From Treponema sp. (GTDB lineage Bacteria > Spirochaetota > Spirochaetia > Treponematales > Treponemataceae): a stretch of DNA of 64,000 bases. Positions 1 through 8,641 of the stretch are shown here, piece by piece (position 1 is the first letter of the stretch; each line of letters starts with the position of its first letter). A program made the translations under genes and the position numbers. The stretch spans positions 1-64,000 of the forward strand of contig JAILKS010000025.1 of NCBI GenBank assembly GCA_024693715.1. Reading direction: 5' to 3'. The notes beneath the pieces are model-generated. The model saw only the letters and a program-made list of their open reading frames with translations. It searched no databases and was not told where the DNA came from.

Positions 1-1
1 A

Positions 2-856
2 ATGACATCAGGTAATCAGCGTTATTATAGAATTATGAATACAAGTGTTTCGTTAAAAAGTGAAATACCTGACTACGTTGTAGGAGAAAGAATCCTTGAT
101 GTAGGTTCAGGTGGCGGCGTAATGCTTGATGCACTTGAAAAGAAGTTCGGGGATTCGAAGACAATTATCGGAACAGAAATTTCTCCTATTGCGATGGAAT
201 ATCTTTCTGAAAAAAAGATAGAAACTAAGAGCCACTGGACTTTAGATAAACATAATTTTGTAGAAGGTGTATACCCGATTAAAGTTGATACAATTATTTT
301 TTCTTCGATTCTGCATGAAATCTACAGCTATACATTTTTGCACGGAAGGAAATTTAATCTTGCATCTGTTACTACAGCCCTTGATAATGCCTACGACTCT
401 TTAAACCCCGGCGGAAGAATCATTATCCGCGACGGGGTAAAGCCTCAAGACTATAAGGAAATAAAATCTGTAACGGTAAAAAGTTCTGAGGGCATAGATT
501 TTTTTAAGAAGTTTATAAAAGATTTTAAAGGTTATCCGACGGTTGAACGGGATTTTAAAATTGAAGGAAATAAAATAACCGGTCCTTTCGGGATTCTCAT
601 GGAATTTATTTTTAAATATGACTGGGGTCCTGTAAGTTATGAGCGTGAAATTCATGAGCAGTTCGGGTACCTTACAAATTCAGCATATAACGAAATTCTT
701 GAGTCGATGGGCTTTACTGTAACTGCATCAAGAAGTTATTTTGAACAAGGTTACAGGGAATTTTTTGACAGGCTTTTTGATGAATATCCACAGTTTGACA
801 CAAACCAGTTTATAATCGCAGATAAGCTTACGGACGGCCAGAAACAGGAGCTTTAG
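2..856 (+). CDS. SAM-dependent methyltransferase (5' end uncertain)
   Basis: A class I SAM-dependent methyltransferase. The glycine-rich SAM-binding motif ILDVGSGGG is near residue 32, an acidic residue follows the second strand (IIGTEIS), and the post-motif region LNPGGRIIIRDG is near residue 135. The substrate cannot be told. The ATG lies at the second base of the window and no upstream sequence is visible, so the true start, and possibly an N-terminal domain, may be outside. The protein extends about 100 residues past the Rossmann core. It is followed after 61 bases by the purine genes, which have their own promoter, so it is probably not in that operon. Confidence 0.7.
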   Translation: MTSGNQRYYRIMNTSVSLKSEIPDYVVGERILDVGSGGGVMLDALEKKFGDSKTIIGTEISPIAMEYLSEKKIETKSHWTLDKHNFVEGVYPIKVDTIIFSSILHEIYSYTFLHGRKFNLASVTTALDNAYDSLNPGGRIIIRDGVKPQDYKEIKSVTVKSSEGIDFFKKFIKDFKGYPTVERDFKIEGNKITGPFGILMEFIFKYDWGPVSYEREIHEQFGYLTNSAYNEILESMGFTVTASRSYFEQGYREFFDRLFDEYPQFDTNQFIIADKLTDGQKQEL

Positions 857-882
857 GCGGTTTTACGTCGTTTTGGCCTATA

Positions 883-911
883 TTGAATTTTGACCCCTTT
901 TTTGATATATT
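883..911 (+). promoter_or_regulatory. purE promoter, leaderless geometry
   Basis: TTGAAT at 883-888 and TATATT at 906-911 are separated by 17 bases. The -10 box ends six bases before the purE ATG, so the predicted transcript starts at or next to the A of the start codon. The six intervening bases (CTCTCT) cannot form a Shine-Dalgarno site. Confidence 0.7.
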
Positions 912-917
912 CTCTCT

Positions 918-1406
918 ATGAAAGTTGCAATTTTCTTTGGTTCAAAATCCGACACAGAAAAAATGAAAAAGGCTGCCGATGTACTTACAGAATTTGGAAT
1001 TGAGTACAAGGCATTTGTTTTGTCTGCTCACAGAGCAGGTGAACTTCTCCACAAAACCGTAAAGCAGGTAGAAATCGAAGGCTTTGAAGTAATCATTGCA
1101 GGTGCAGGACTTGCAGCAGCTCTTCCTGGAGTTATTGCCGGCATTACGACACTTCCTGTTATCGGAGTTCCGCTTGAATGTGTTTCTGCAAACTCTAACG
1201 GGCTTGGCGGAATGGATGCACTTCTTTCTATTGTTCAGATGCCGCCGCAGATTCCTGTTGCAACAGTCGGTATCGGAAATGCAAAAAATGCAGGTTATCT
1301 TGCAGCTCAGATTCTTGCAATCAAATATCCTGAATTAAGCAAAAAACTTAAAGAATTCCGCACGAAACTTGCAGAAGATGCTGCAAACGCTAAGGCAGAT
1401 TTTTAA
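918..1406 (+). CDS. purE: PurE, N5-carboxyaminoimidazole ribonucleotide mutase (class I)
   Basis: Carries out the carboxyaminoimidazole ribonucleotide step of de novo purine synthesis. At 162 residues it has the class I length and motifs: GSKSD at the N-terminus, SAHR near residue 36, IIAGAGLAAALPG near 59 and LLSIVQMPPQIPVATVGIG. These resemble the N5-CAIR mutase class and not the CO2-dependent class II enzyme characterised from Treponema denticola. Class I enzymes normally need PurK, which is not in this window. First gene of a purE-purM-purN operon: purM follows after 12 bases. No ribosome binding site precedes the ATG, which fits a leaderless mRNA. Confidence 0.95.
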   Translation: MKVAIFFGSKSDTEKMKKAADVLTEFGIEYKAFVLSAHRAGELLHKTVKQVEIEGFEVIIAGAGLAAALPGVIAGITTLPVIGVPLECVSANSNGLGGMDALLSIVQMPPQIPVATVGIGNAKNAGYLAAQILAIKYPELSKKLKEFRTKLAEDAANAKADF

Positions 1407-1418
1407 CTGGGGGACAAT

Positions 1419-2519
1419 ATGGCAAAGGTAGATTATAAACAGTCTGGTGTTGATGTAGAAGAAGGTTATCGCGCAGTTTCGATGTATAAAGAACATGCAA
1501 AGCGCGCAGCAATTCCTGGAATGCTTACAGGTCTCGGTGCTTTTAACGGAATGTTTGAAGTTCCAAAGGGAGTTAAAAATCCTGTAATGGTAAGCGGCAC
1601 TGACGGGGTTGGAACAAAACTTGACGTTGCATTTGCAATGAAAAAATATGACACTGTCGGAATCGACTGTGTTGCAATGAGTGTAAATGACATTCTCTGT
1701 TCTGGAGTTCAGACTTTATTTTTCTTAGACTACATCGCATGCGGAAAACTCGATGCAGAAGTTGCAGCAGATTTAGTTAAAGGTGTTTCTGACGGATGTA
1801 TCGAAACAGGTTGTGCTCTTCTTGGTGGTGAGACAGCAGAGATGCCTGGATTCTATGATGAAGGAAAATATGACCTTGCGGGTTTTGGTGTAGGTGTCGG
1901 TGATAAAAAACAGATGATCACAGGCGAAGACATCAAGCAGGGCGATGTTTTAATCGGACTTTCTTCGACAGGAGTTCATTCAAACGGATTTTCTCTTGTA
2001 AGAAAACTTGTTAAAAACTTTGATGAAAAATTTATTTACGACGGAAAAGATACAGGAAAAACAATCGGTGAAGTTTTACTTACACCTACACGCATTTATG
2101 TAAAACCTGTAATGGAAGTTTTAAAGAAATACCGCAAGAACATTCACGGAATGGTTCATGTAACAGGCGGCGGTTTTTACGAAAATATTCCGCGTATGTA
2201 TCCTAAAGCAGAAAAATCAAAACGTCAGCTTATTTCTATCATCAAGCGCGACAGCTGGGATATTCCTCCTGTATTTGGAGAACTCATCAAGCGCGGAGCA
2301 GATGTAGAAAAAGTTTATAATACATTCAATATGGGAATCGGTTTTGTACTTGCAGTAAGCTACAAAGAAGCAGATGCGATAATTGAAATGTTCAACAAGA
2401 ACGCATCAAAATATTCTAAACCTGGAATCCCTGATATGAAGGCATACCGCATCGGCCGCGTTGCTTACGCAGAAGGCGAAGTAAACGGACAGAAAGATGC
2501 AGTTCTCTTTGAGGACTAA
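1419..2519 (+). CDS. purM: PurM, phosphoribosylformylglycinamidine cyclo-ligase (AIR synthetase)
   Basis: Makes aminoimidazole ribonucleotide from FGAM with ATP. The 366-residue protein shows the family segments VSGTDGVGTKLDVAF near residue 59, MSVNDILCSG near 88, LLGGETAEMPGFY near 134 and HVTGGGFYENIPR near 247. The ATG is preceded by GGGGGA at good spacing, unlike leaderless purE. It is the second gene of the purine operon, and its stop codon is two bases before the purN ATG. The product of this step is the substrate for the PurE/PurK stage, which fits the gene grouping. Confidence 0.96.
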   Translation: MAKVDYKQSGVDVEEGYRAVSMYKEHAKRAAIPGMLTGLGAFNGMFEVPKGVKNPVMVSGTDGVGTKLDVAFAMKKYDTVGIDCVAMSVNDILCSGVQTLFFLDYIACGKLDAEVAADLVKGVSDGCIETGCALLGGETAEMPGFYDEGKYDLAGFGVGVGDKKQMITGEDIKQGDVLIGLSSTGVHSNGFSLVRKLVKNFDEKFIYDGKDTGKTIGEVLLTPTRIYVKPVMEVLKKYRKNIHGMVHVTGGGFYENIPRMYPKAEKSKRQLISIIKRDSWDIPPVFGELIKRGADVEKVYNTFNMGIGFVLAVSYKEADAIIEMFNKNASKYSKPGIPDMKAYRIGRVAYAEGEVNGQKDAVLFED

Positions 2520-2521
2520 AG

Positions 2522-3151
2522 ATGAATATTGCAGTTTTAGTTTCTGGCGGCGGAACGAATCTCCAGGCATTGATTGATTACGAAAAAAAAGAAGGAGATG
2601 CGTGTCCATATAAAATTGTGTGCGTAATAAGTGATCATAAAGATGCATACGCACTTGAGAGGGCAAAGAACGCAGGCATTCCTTCGACAATCAGAAGTCC
2701 GTATGCCGTAATGGGAAAAGAAACTGCAATTGCTTCTGACCGCGATACAAAACGCCGTGCAGTAAGTGACGCCATGCTTGCTGACTGTAAAAATTACGGG
2801 GCAGACATAATCGTCGAAGCCGGCTGCCTTACTGTCCTTGCAGGAAACATAATCGAAGAATACAAAGATCGCATCATAAATCTGCATCCGGCACTTTTAC
2901 CGAAATTTGGTGGAGTCGGAATGTGGGGTCATCATGTTCACGAGGCGGTTTTAGCTGCAGGCGAAAAAGAAAGCGGCTGTACTGTTCACATTGCAGACGG
3001 CGGATGTGATACGGGACGCATTCTCGTGCAGAAAAAAGTGCCTGTAATGCCGGGCGACACACCTGATACCCTTTACGAGCGTATAGCACCTAAAGAGCAT
3101 GAGGCGATTGTAGAAGGCGTGCTCAAGCTTATTGCAGAAATTCAGCATTAA
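2522..3151 (+). CDS. purN: PurN, phosphoribosylglycinamide formyltransferase
   Basis: Transfers a formyl group from 10-formyltetrahydrofolate to GAR. The N-terminus NIAVLVSGGGTNLQALID and the active-site stretch IINLHPALLPKFGG (Asn-His pair) are clear, followed by a GCTVHIADGGCDTGRIL segment matching the family's Asp-containing GxTVHxVdxxxDxGpI motif. At 209 residues it is of usual length with one short insertion around residues 60-85. The purM tail GAGGAC serves as Shine-Dalgarno. Last gene of the purine operon. No hairpin terminator is obvious after it. Confidence 0.93.
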   Translation: MNIAVLVSGGGTNLQALIDYEKKEGDACPYKIVCVISDHKDAYALERAKNAGIPSTIRSPYAVMGKETAIASDRDTKRRAVSDAMLADCKNYGADIIVEAGCLTVLAGNIIEEYKDRIINLHPALLPKFGGVGMWGHHVHEAVLAAGEKESGCTVHIADGGCDTGRILVQKKVPVMPGDTPDTLYERIAPKEHEAIVEGVLKLIAEIQH

Positions 3152-3252
3152 AAACTTCAAAAATTCTCATTAAAAATCTTTTTTTTGTTGACGATGCAAT
3201 GTTTTTATTACTAATTTTATTTATAGAAAAAAATTATAAGGATTTTTAAATA

Positions 3253-3900
3253 ATGGCAGACAAAGAAGAAAAGAAGGAAGAAGTTAAAGAAAAAGTTCAG
3301 GAAAATTCTGCAGAAGCTGAATCAAAGGCAGAAACAGAGACTGAACCAAAATCAGAGACTGAGACTGCCGCAGAAGAAAAGGCAGATGAAAAACCTGCAG
3401 AAGAAGCAGAAGAAAAGCCTGCAAAATTAACAGAAGCAGAAATAATTGAATCGCTTAAAAAAGAAAATGACGATTTAAAAGACCAGCTTTTGCGCCGTGC
3501 CGCAGATTTTGACAACTATCGTAAGCGCATGATAAAGGAAAAGCAGGAAACGTTTGATTATGCAAACGAAAATCTTCTTGCAGATCTTCTGGATAGTCTT
3601 GATAACTTTGACAGAACGGTAGAAGCCGGCGAAAAAGCGACTGACGTTAAGTCAATGGTAGACGGAATTAAAATGGTAAGCGCTAACCTTGTTAAGATGC
3701 TTGAGACAAAATATGGTCTTACTTCTTACGGTGCAGAAGGCGATGAATTTAATCCTGACATTCACGAGGCAATCGGCCGCGTAGAAGAAGAGGGAAAAGA
3801 AAAAGAAACTTTAAAGCAGGTATACTTAAAGGGATATATGCTCAAAGATAAAGTAATCAGAAATGCTAAGGTAATGGTTAGCGTTCCGAAATCGAACTAA
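3253..3900 (+). CDS. grpE: GrpE, nucleotide exchange factor for DnaK
   Basis: Promotes ADP release from DnaK. Residues 1-65 are an extended Glu/Ala/Lys-rich low-complexity arm. The conserved part follows: a coiled-coil helix (LKKENDDLKDQLLRRAADFDNYRKR) and the C-terminal beta domain with the NPDIHEAIGRV segment. The ATG has AAGGA about 10 bases upstream. It heads the grpE-dnaK-dnaJ cluster. I looked for a CIRCE element upstream (TTAGCACTC inverted repeat) and saw none. Confidence 0.95.
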   Translation: MADKEEKKEEVKEKVQENSAEAESKAETETEPKSETETAAEEKADEKPAEEAEEKPAKLTEAEIIESLKKENDDLKDQLLRRAADFDNYRKRMIKEKQETFDYANENLLADLLDSLDNFDRTVEAGEKATDVKSMVDGIKMVSANLVKMLETKYGLTSYGAEGDEFNPDIHEAIGRVEEEGKEKETLKQVYLKGYMLKDKVIRNAKVMVSVPKSN

Positions 3901-3912
3901 AGTTCGATTTTT

Positions 3913-3936
3913 GCGAGTTTGCGGGGCAAACATCGC
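3913..3936 (+). other. Stem-loop between grpE and dnaK
   Basis: GCGA+GTTTG pairs with CAAAC+TCGC around a CGGGG loop, giving nine base pairs with one bulged A. No T-run follows, so it is not a standard terminator. It may stabilise or process the mRNA, allowing more DnaK than GrpE. Confidence 0.5.
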
Positions 3937-3998
3937 GAACTTGTGCATAACTTGAAAAAATATAAAACTGGGATTTTGACCCGGGAGGATAAAGTAAA

Positions 3999-5963
3999 AT
4001 GGGAAAAATTATTGGAATTGACTTAGGTACAACAAACTCTTGTGTTTCTGTAATGGAAAATGGTGAACCGGTTGTTATTCAGAACTCAGAAGGTGGAAGA
4101 ACAACTCCTTCAATCGTAGGTTTTACTTCTAAAGGCGACCGTATTGTTGGTGCACCTGCAAAAAACCAGATGGTAACAAATCCAAAAAATACAGTTTATT
4201 CTGTAAAGCGTCTTATCGGACACAGATTCTCAGAATTAAAAGGCGAAGCAACAAAACTTCCATATACAATCATTGATCACGGAGAAGACTGCCGTGTAGA
4301 AATCGAACAGAACGGCGAAAAGAAAGAATTTAGTCCGCAGGAAATTTCTGCATTCATTTTGCAGAAGATGAAAAAGACTGCAGAAGATTATCTTGGTCAG
4401 GAAGTAACAGAAGCAGTTATTACTGTTCCGGCTTACTTTAACGATGCACAGCGTCAGGCAACAAAGGATGCAGGTAAGATTGCAGGTCTTGATGTAAAAC
4501 GTATCATCAACGAACCAACAGCAGCAGCTCTTGCATTTGGTTTTAATAAAGATAAAAGCAAAGAAAGAACAATTGCAGTTTACGACCTTGGTGGTGGTAC
4601 ATTTGATATTTCTATTCTTGAACTTGCTGATGAAGTTGTAGAAGTAAAGGCTACAAACGGTGATACACATCTTGGTGGAGATGACTGGGACCGTGTAATT
4701 TCTAACTGGCTCATCGATGAATTTAAAAAGGATACAGGAATTGATCTTTCTAAAGATCCGATGGCTATGCAGCGTCTTCGTGAAGCATCAGAAAATGCAA
4801 AGATTCAGCTTTCTAACCAGACAACAACAGATATCAACCTTCCATTCATTACAGCAGATGCAACAGGACCAAAGCACTTGCAGAAGTCTTTGACACGTGC
4901 TCAGTTTGAACAGATGACAGATGATCTTTTTGAAAGAACAAAGGAACCTTGCCGCAAAGCACTTGCAGATGCAGGAATGTCTCCTGATAAAATTGATGAA
5001 GTTCTTCTCGTTGGTGGTTCTTCACGTATGCCTAAAGTTCAGGAAGTTGTTAAATCAATTTTCGGAAAAGAAGGAAGCCGTGCAGTTAACCCTGATGAAG
5101 CAGTTGCAATCGGTGCTGCAGTACAGGGCGGTGTATTGAAAGGTGATGTTAAAGACGTTCTCCTTCTCGATGTTACACCTCTTTCATTGGGAATCGAAAC
5201 AATGGGTGGAGTAATGACAAAACTCATTGCACGCAATACAACTATTCCTACAAAGAAGAGTCAGATCTTCTCTACAGCAGCAGATGGACAGACAGCAGTT
5301 TCTATTCACGTACTTCAGGGTGAACGCGAAATGGCAGAACAGAACCGTACACTCGGTCGTTTTGATTTAGTCGGAATTCCTGCAGCACCACGTGGTGTTC
5401 CACAGATTGAAGTTACTTTTGATATCGATGCAAACGGAATCGTTCATGTATCTGCAAAAGATCTCGGAACAGGAAAGGAACAGCACATTCAGATTACTTC
5501 TTCATCTGGATTGAGCGAAGAAGAAATCAACAAGATGGTAAAAGATGCAGAAGCAAATGCTGCAAGCGATAAAGCAAAACGCGAAAGTGTTGATGCAAGA
5601 AACGAAGCAGACAGTTTGATTTACGCAACAGAAAAGAGCGTAAAAGAACTTGGCGATAAAGTTAACGGTGCAGACAAGCAGAAGATTGATGATGCAATCG
5701 CTGCTCTTAAGAAAGCACTCGAAAGTGACAACACTGCTGACATCAAGGCTAAGACAGAAGAGCTTAAACAGGCTTCTTACAAAATAGCCGAAGAAGTTTA
5801 CAAACAGCAGCAGGCTTCGGGAGCAGCTGGAGCGGGTCCTCAGGGTGCAGGTCCGGAAGCAGGAGCAGGTCCACAGCCTGGATCTGATTCTAACTCGGGT
5901 TCTAAATCCGGATTCGACAAAGGCAGTGCAGAAGACGTAGACTACGAAGTACACGACAACTAA
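3999..5963 (+). CDS. dnaK: DnaK, Hsp70 chaperone
   Basis: ATP-dependent chaperone acting with GrpE and DnaJ. The ATPase domain begins [17 protein letters not shown], with [15 protein letters not shown] near residue 193 and [14 protein letters not shown] near 335. The linker [19 protein letters not shown] leads to the substrate-binding domain. The 654-residue length is normal. The C-terminal tail carries Gly/Ala/Pro-rich repeats ([16 protein letters not shown]) before the conserved EDVDYEV ending. GGGAGGAT precedes the ATG. A GC-rich hairpin separates it from dnaJ. Confidence 0.98.
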   Translation: MGKIIGIDLGTTNSCVSVMENGEPVVIQNSEGGRTTPSIVGFTSKGDRIVGAPAKNQMVTNPKNTVYSVKRLIGHRFSELKGEATKLPYTIIDHGEDCRVEIEQNGEKKEFSPQEISAFILQKMKKTAEDYLGQEVTEAVITVPAYFNDAQRQATKDAGKIAGLDVKRIINEPTAAALAFGFNKDKSKERTIAVYDLGGGTFDISILELADEVVEVKATNGDTHLGGDDWDRVISNWLIDEFKKDTGIDLSKDPMAMQRLREASENAKIQLSNQTTTDINLPFITADATGPKHLQKSLTRAQFEQMTDDLFERTKEPCRKALADAGMSPDKIDEVLLVGGSSRMPKVQEVVKSIFGKEGSRAVNPDEAVAIGAAVQGGVLKGDVKDVLLLDVTPLSLGIETMGGVMTKLIARNTTIPTKKSQIFSTAADGQTAVSIHVLQGEREMAEQNRTLGRFDLVGIPAAPRGVPQIEVTFDIDANGIVHVSAKDLGTGKEQHIQITSSSGLSEEEINKMVKDAEANAASDKAKRESVDARNEADSLIYATEKSVKELGDKVNGADKQKIDDAIAALKKALESDNTADIKAKTEELKQASYKIAEEVYKQQQASGAAGAGPQGAGPEAGAGPQPGSDSNSGSKSGFDKGSAEDVDYEVHDN

Positions 5964-5969
5964 TTAAAA

Positions 5970-5989
5970 GGGCGCCGTTCGTGGCGCCT
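5970..5989 (+). terminator. GC hairpin between dnaK and dnaJ
   Basis: GGCGCC at 5971-5976 and again at 5983-5988 form a six-base-pair GC stem around GTTCGT. The following bases TGGTTACTTTT are only weakly T-rich, so this is at most a partial terminator that would lower dnaJ expression relative to dnaK. Confidence 0.5.
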
Positions 5990-6016
5990 GGTTACTTTTA
6001 AAAAGGATTTTTGGTT

Positions 6017-7150
6017 ATGGCAAAACGTGATTATTATGAAGTACTCGGAGTTCAGAAGGGTGCTTCACTGGACGAAATAAAAAAAGGATATCGTAAACTT
6101 GCTATAAAATATCATCCGGACAGAAACCCGGGCGATAAAGAAGCAGAAGAAAAATTTAAAGAAGCGACAGAAGCTTACGAAGTTCTTTCGGATGACAAAA
6201 AACGTCCGATTTACGACCAGTACGGTTTTGCCGGCCTTGACGGAATGGGCGCTGGCGCAGCCGGCGGCTACAGCCATGCGTTTACCGACTTTAGCGACCT
6301 GTTTGGCGGCGGATTTGGTGATATTTTTGAAAACCTTTTCGGCGGCGGAATGGGTGGAATGGGCGGTCGGTCACGCAGGCAGGAGCCGGGGCAGGGCGCT
6401 TCGCTAAGATATGACCTTGAAATCGATTTTAAAGACGCAGTATACGGAACAAAGCAGGATGTTCGTTTTACACACGAAGTGCCCTGCAGTTCCTGTAATG
6501 GAACCGGCTGCGCTCCGGGCGGGTCTCGAAAAACATGTACGACTTGTAACGGAATGGGACAGATCGGACGCAGTGCAGGCTTTTTTACTGTTCAGCAGAC
6601 ATGTCCTACATGCGGTGGAACGGGTAAAGTCATCGACAGCCCTTGCCGTGCATGCCGTGGTACCGGAGTTGAACAGAAAACAAGCCGCGTAACACTTACG
6701 ATTCCTGCAGGCGTTGACGAAGGAAAGCGCATTGTAATTCCTCACCAGGGAAATGCCGGACGCAACGGAGCTCCGAGCGGAGATCTTATTGTTGTCCTTC
6801 ATGTAAAAGAACACGAATATTTTGAACGCGACGGTTATGACCTTTACTGTGCGGCTCCTGTTTCTTTGAGCCAGGCAGCACTGGGAGCAACCATTACAAT
6901 AAAAACTCTTGATGAAAAGGAAATTGACTTAAAAATTCCGTCTGGAACTGCAAACGGAAAGATTTTCCGCGTAAAATCAGAAGGTGTACCGGCAGCAAAT
7001 GGAAGAAAGGGTGATCTTTACATCAAGGTTCTTATTCAGGTTCCGTCTAAACTTACTCCTGCACAGAAAAAGCTTCTTGAAGCATATGCTGCAGAGGAAA
7101 ATGCTACTACAAAACCTGAGCTTATTTCACTTTCAAAACTCGGCCACTAA
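6017..7150 (+). CDS. dnaJ: DnaJ, Hsp40 co-chaperone
   Basis: Stimulates DnaK ATPase and delivers substrates. Residues 1-70 are the J domain with the HPD motif (YHPDRNPGD). A Gly/Phe/Met-rich linker follows, then the zinc-binding region with four Cys pairs ([32 protein letters not shown]) and the C-terminal peptide-binding domains. The frame opens upstream at a TTG, but I place the start at the ATG at 6017, with AAGGA nine bases upstream and the standard [13 protein letters not shown]-terminus. Confidence 0.97.
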   Translation: MAKRDYYEVLGVQKGASLDEIKKGYRKLAIKYHPDRNPGDKEAEEKFKEATEAYEVLSDDKKRPIYDQYGFAGLDGMGAGAAGGYSHAFTDFSDLFGGGFGDIFENLFGGGMGGMGGRSRRQEPGQGASLRYDLEIDFKDAVYGTKQDVRFTHEVPCSSCNGTGCAPGGSRKTCTTCNGMGQIGRSAGFFTVQQTCPTCGGTGKVIDSPCRACRGTGVEQKTSRVTLTIPAGVDEGKRIVIPHQGNAGRNGAPSGDLIVVLHVKEHEYFERDGYDLYCAAPVSLSQAALGATITIKTLDEKEIDLKIPSGTANGKIFRVKSEGVPAANGRKGDLYIKVLIQVPSKLTPAQKKLLEAYAAEENATTKPELISLSKLGH

Positions 7151-7184
7151 GCAGCGTATCTGACTCCTATTTATAGTACTTTTT

Positions 7185-7215
7185 TTAACAAATTCTGCCG
7201 ATAATGTGCTATAAT
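7185..7215 (+). promoter_or_regulatory. Extended -10 promoter of the partner-switching operon
   Basis: TATAAT at 7210-7215 is preceded by TG one base upstream (TGCTATAAT), an extended -10 element. TTAACA at 7185-7190 is a possible -35 box but at 19 bases spacing. This implies a leader of about 25 bases before the ATG at 7247. Confidence 0.5.
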
Positions 7216-7246
7216 ATAGTGAATATTTCTCTTCAATGGGGTCGAT

Positions 7247-8641
7247 ATGCTAAAACAAAGAAAACGAAATGTTGAAGTAATCAATTACATTATATCAACG
7301 TTCCTTTTTATGGTGGTTTCATACTTTATCCTGCCAAGGGTAACAGAATTACTTGATCCGATGTATTTTATAATGCTCGAGTTTGTGCTTCTCATGTTCT
7401 TTATCATCATGAGTACTGCTGTTACTAAAACAATCAATAAAAAGCTGGAAGATAAGGTTCTTAGGAGAGAAGAAACAAAATATCTTCAATTATTCATCGA
7501 CAGCCTTCGTTTCTGTTACACACTCGAAGACTTTTATGAAATAATTCAGACTGTACTTGAACAGAAAGCAGACTGTTCTGTTCTCTATATTGACAGCGAA
7601 AAAGAATACGTTCTTTACAACAGTCCTAACAGACTTACATGCGATAAAGAAACACTGCGTGTTCTTCAGAATAACTTTCCTGCAACATGGCCTGACGGCT
7701 TTGACTTTGTAGGTGATAAATTTGGTATTACTTCAAGATATAAAAAAGCACGCGGCTTTGTAATGTCTCAGGATAAATTCCATTTCTTTGTTCTCTGCCG
7801 CTATACAAGATTCTTTGATACAGGAATTTACAAACAGCTCAATGACGAATTCCAGAGATTCAGAAAACGAACTCAGACAATTGCATCTTTGAGTGAAATT
7901 GCAGGTCTTTCTAAAGAATGGGAACAGCTTGCAGAAACACAGAGACTCTTCTTACCTGCAGTTATGCCAGATACAAAGAGATTAAAGATTGCTGCATACT
8001 TCAGACCATTGGTTAACGTTTCGGGTGACTATTATACGGCCATTCCAATTGATGAACATAAAACACTTCTTATGCTTGGTGACGTTTCTGGTAAAGGACT
8101 TCCTGCTGCCCTTATCATGGGTCTCGTAATGAACACAGTTAAGATTATCGAAGACAAGGAAGATCTTATTACGATTGTCCGTGCAATTGATAAAGCCATT
8201 AAGGGAATGAAACTCCAGGATAAGTACACTGTATTGTTTATCAGTGTTGTTGATACACAGAAGATGACAATCCGTTATGTAAACGCTTCGATGTCTGACC
8301 CGCTTATCGTAACACGTGCTCCTGACGGTTATACAATCAAACCTCTTTCTTCCAACTGTGGTGTTGTAGGAATTATCGATATCGATGACATTAGAATTGA
8401 TGAACAGAGATTATTCCGTGATGACCTTATTCTGTTTGCATCTGACGGTGTTTCTGAAGTTATGAACGATGAAGGTGTTGAACTTGGTGATACACAGCTT
8501 TATACAGATACAATTAAGAACAGTGCTGCTAAACAGCCTCAGGAATTTATTGATGACATTGTAAGACTTATTTTTGATTACAAGGGAAATAATAAACTTC
8601 ATGATGATATTACGATGATGGTTACAAAGGTGGTAAGCTGA
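7247..8641 (+). CDS. SpoIIE/RsbU-type PP2C serine phosphatase, membrane anchored
   Basis: Two membrane helices occupy roughly residues 14-60 and a coiled-coil/sensor region follows. Residues 220-464 are a PP2C-like SpoIIE domain. All expected metal-binding aspartates are present: SGDYYT, LGDVSGKG, FASDGVSE and HDDITMMV. It probably dephosphorylates a STAS-domain antagonist, for which the STAS protein two genes downstream is the natural candidate. The start ATG follows TGGGGTC. Its stop overlaps the ATG of the next gene by one base, so the two are translationally coupled. Confidence 0.85.
   Translation: MLKQRKRNVEVINYIISTFLFMVVSYFILPRVTELLDPMYFIMLEFVLLMFFIIMSTAVTKTINKKLEDKVLRREETKYLQLFIDSLRFCYTLEDFYEIIQTVLEQKADCSVLYIDSEKEYVLYNSPNRLTCDKETLRVLQNNFPATWPDGFDFVGDKFGITSRYKKARGFVMSQDKFHFFVLCRYTRFFDTGIYKQLNDEFQRFRKRTQTIASLSEIAGLSKEWEQLAETQRLFLPAVMPDTKRLKIAAYFRPLVNVSGDYYTAIPIDEHKTLLMLGDVSGKGLPAALIMGLVMNTVKIIEDKEDLITIVRAIDKAIKGMKLQDKYTVLFISVVDTQKMTIRYVNASMSDPLIVTRAPDGYTIKPLSSNCGVVGIIDIDDIRIDEQRLFRDDLILFASDGVSEVMNDEGVELGDTQLYTDTIKNSAAKQPQEFIDDIVRLIFDYKGNNKLHDDITMMVTKVVS

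Noticed and set aside
1407-1424. GGGGGACAAT before purM looks like a repeat copy.
   Set aside because: It is positioned as a Shine-Dalgarno site for purM and lacks CCC on the right.
3152-3252. CIRCE heat-shock operator before grpE.
   Set aside because: No TTAGCACTC inverted repeat on either strand.
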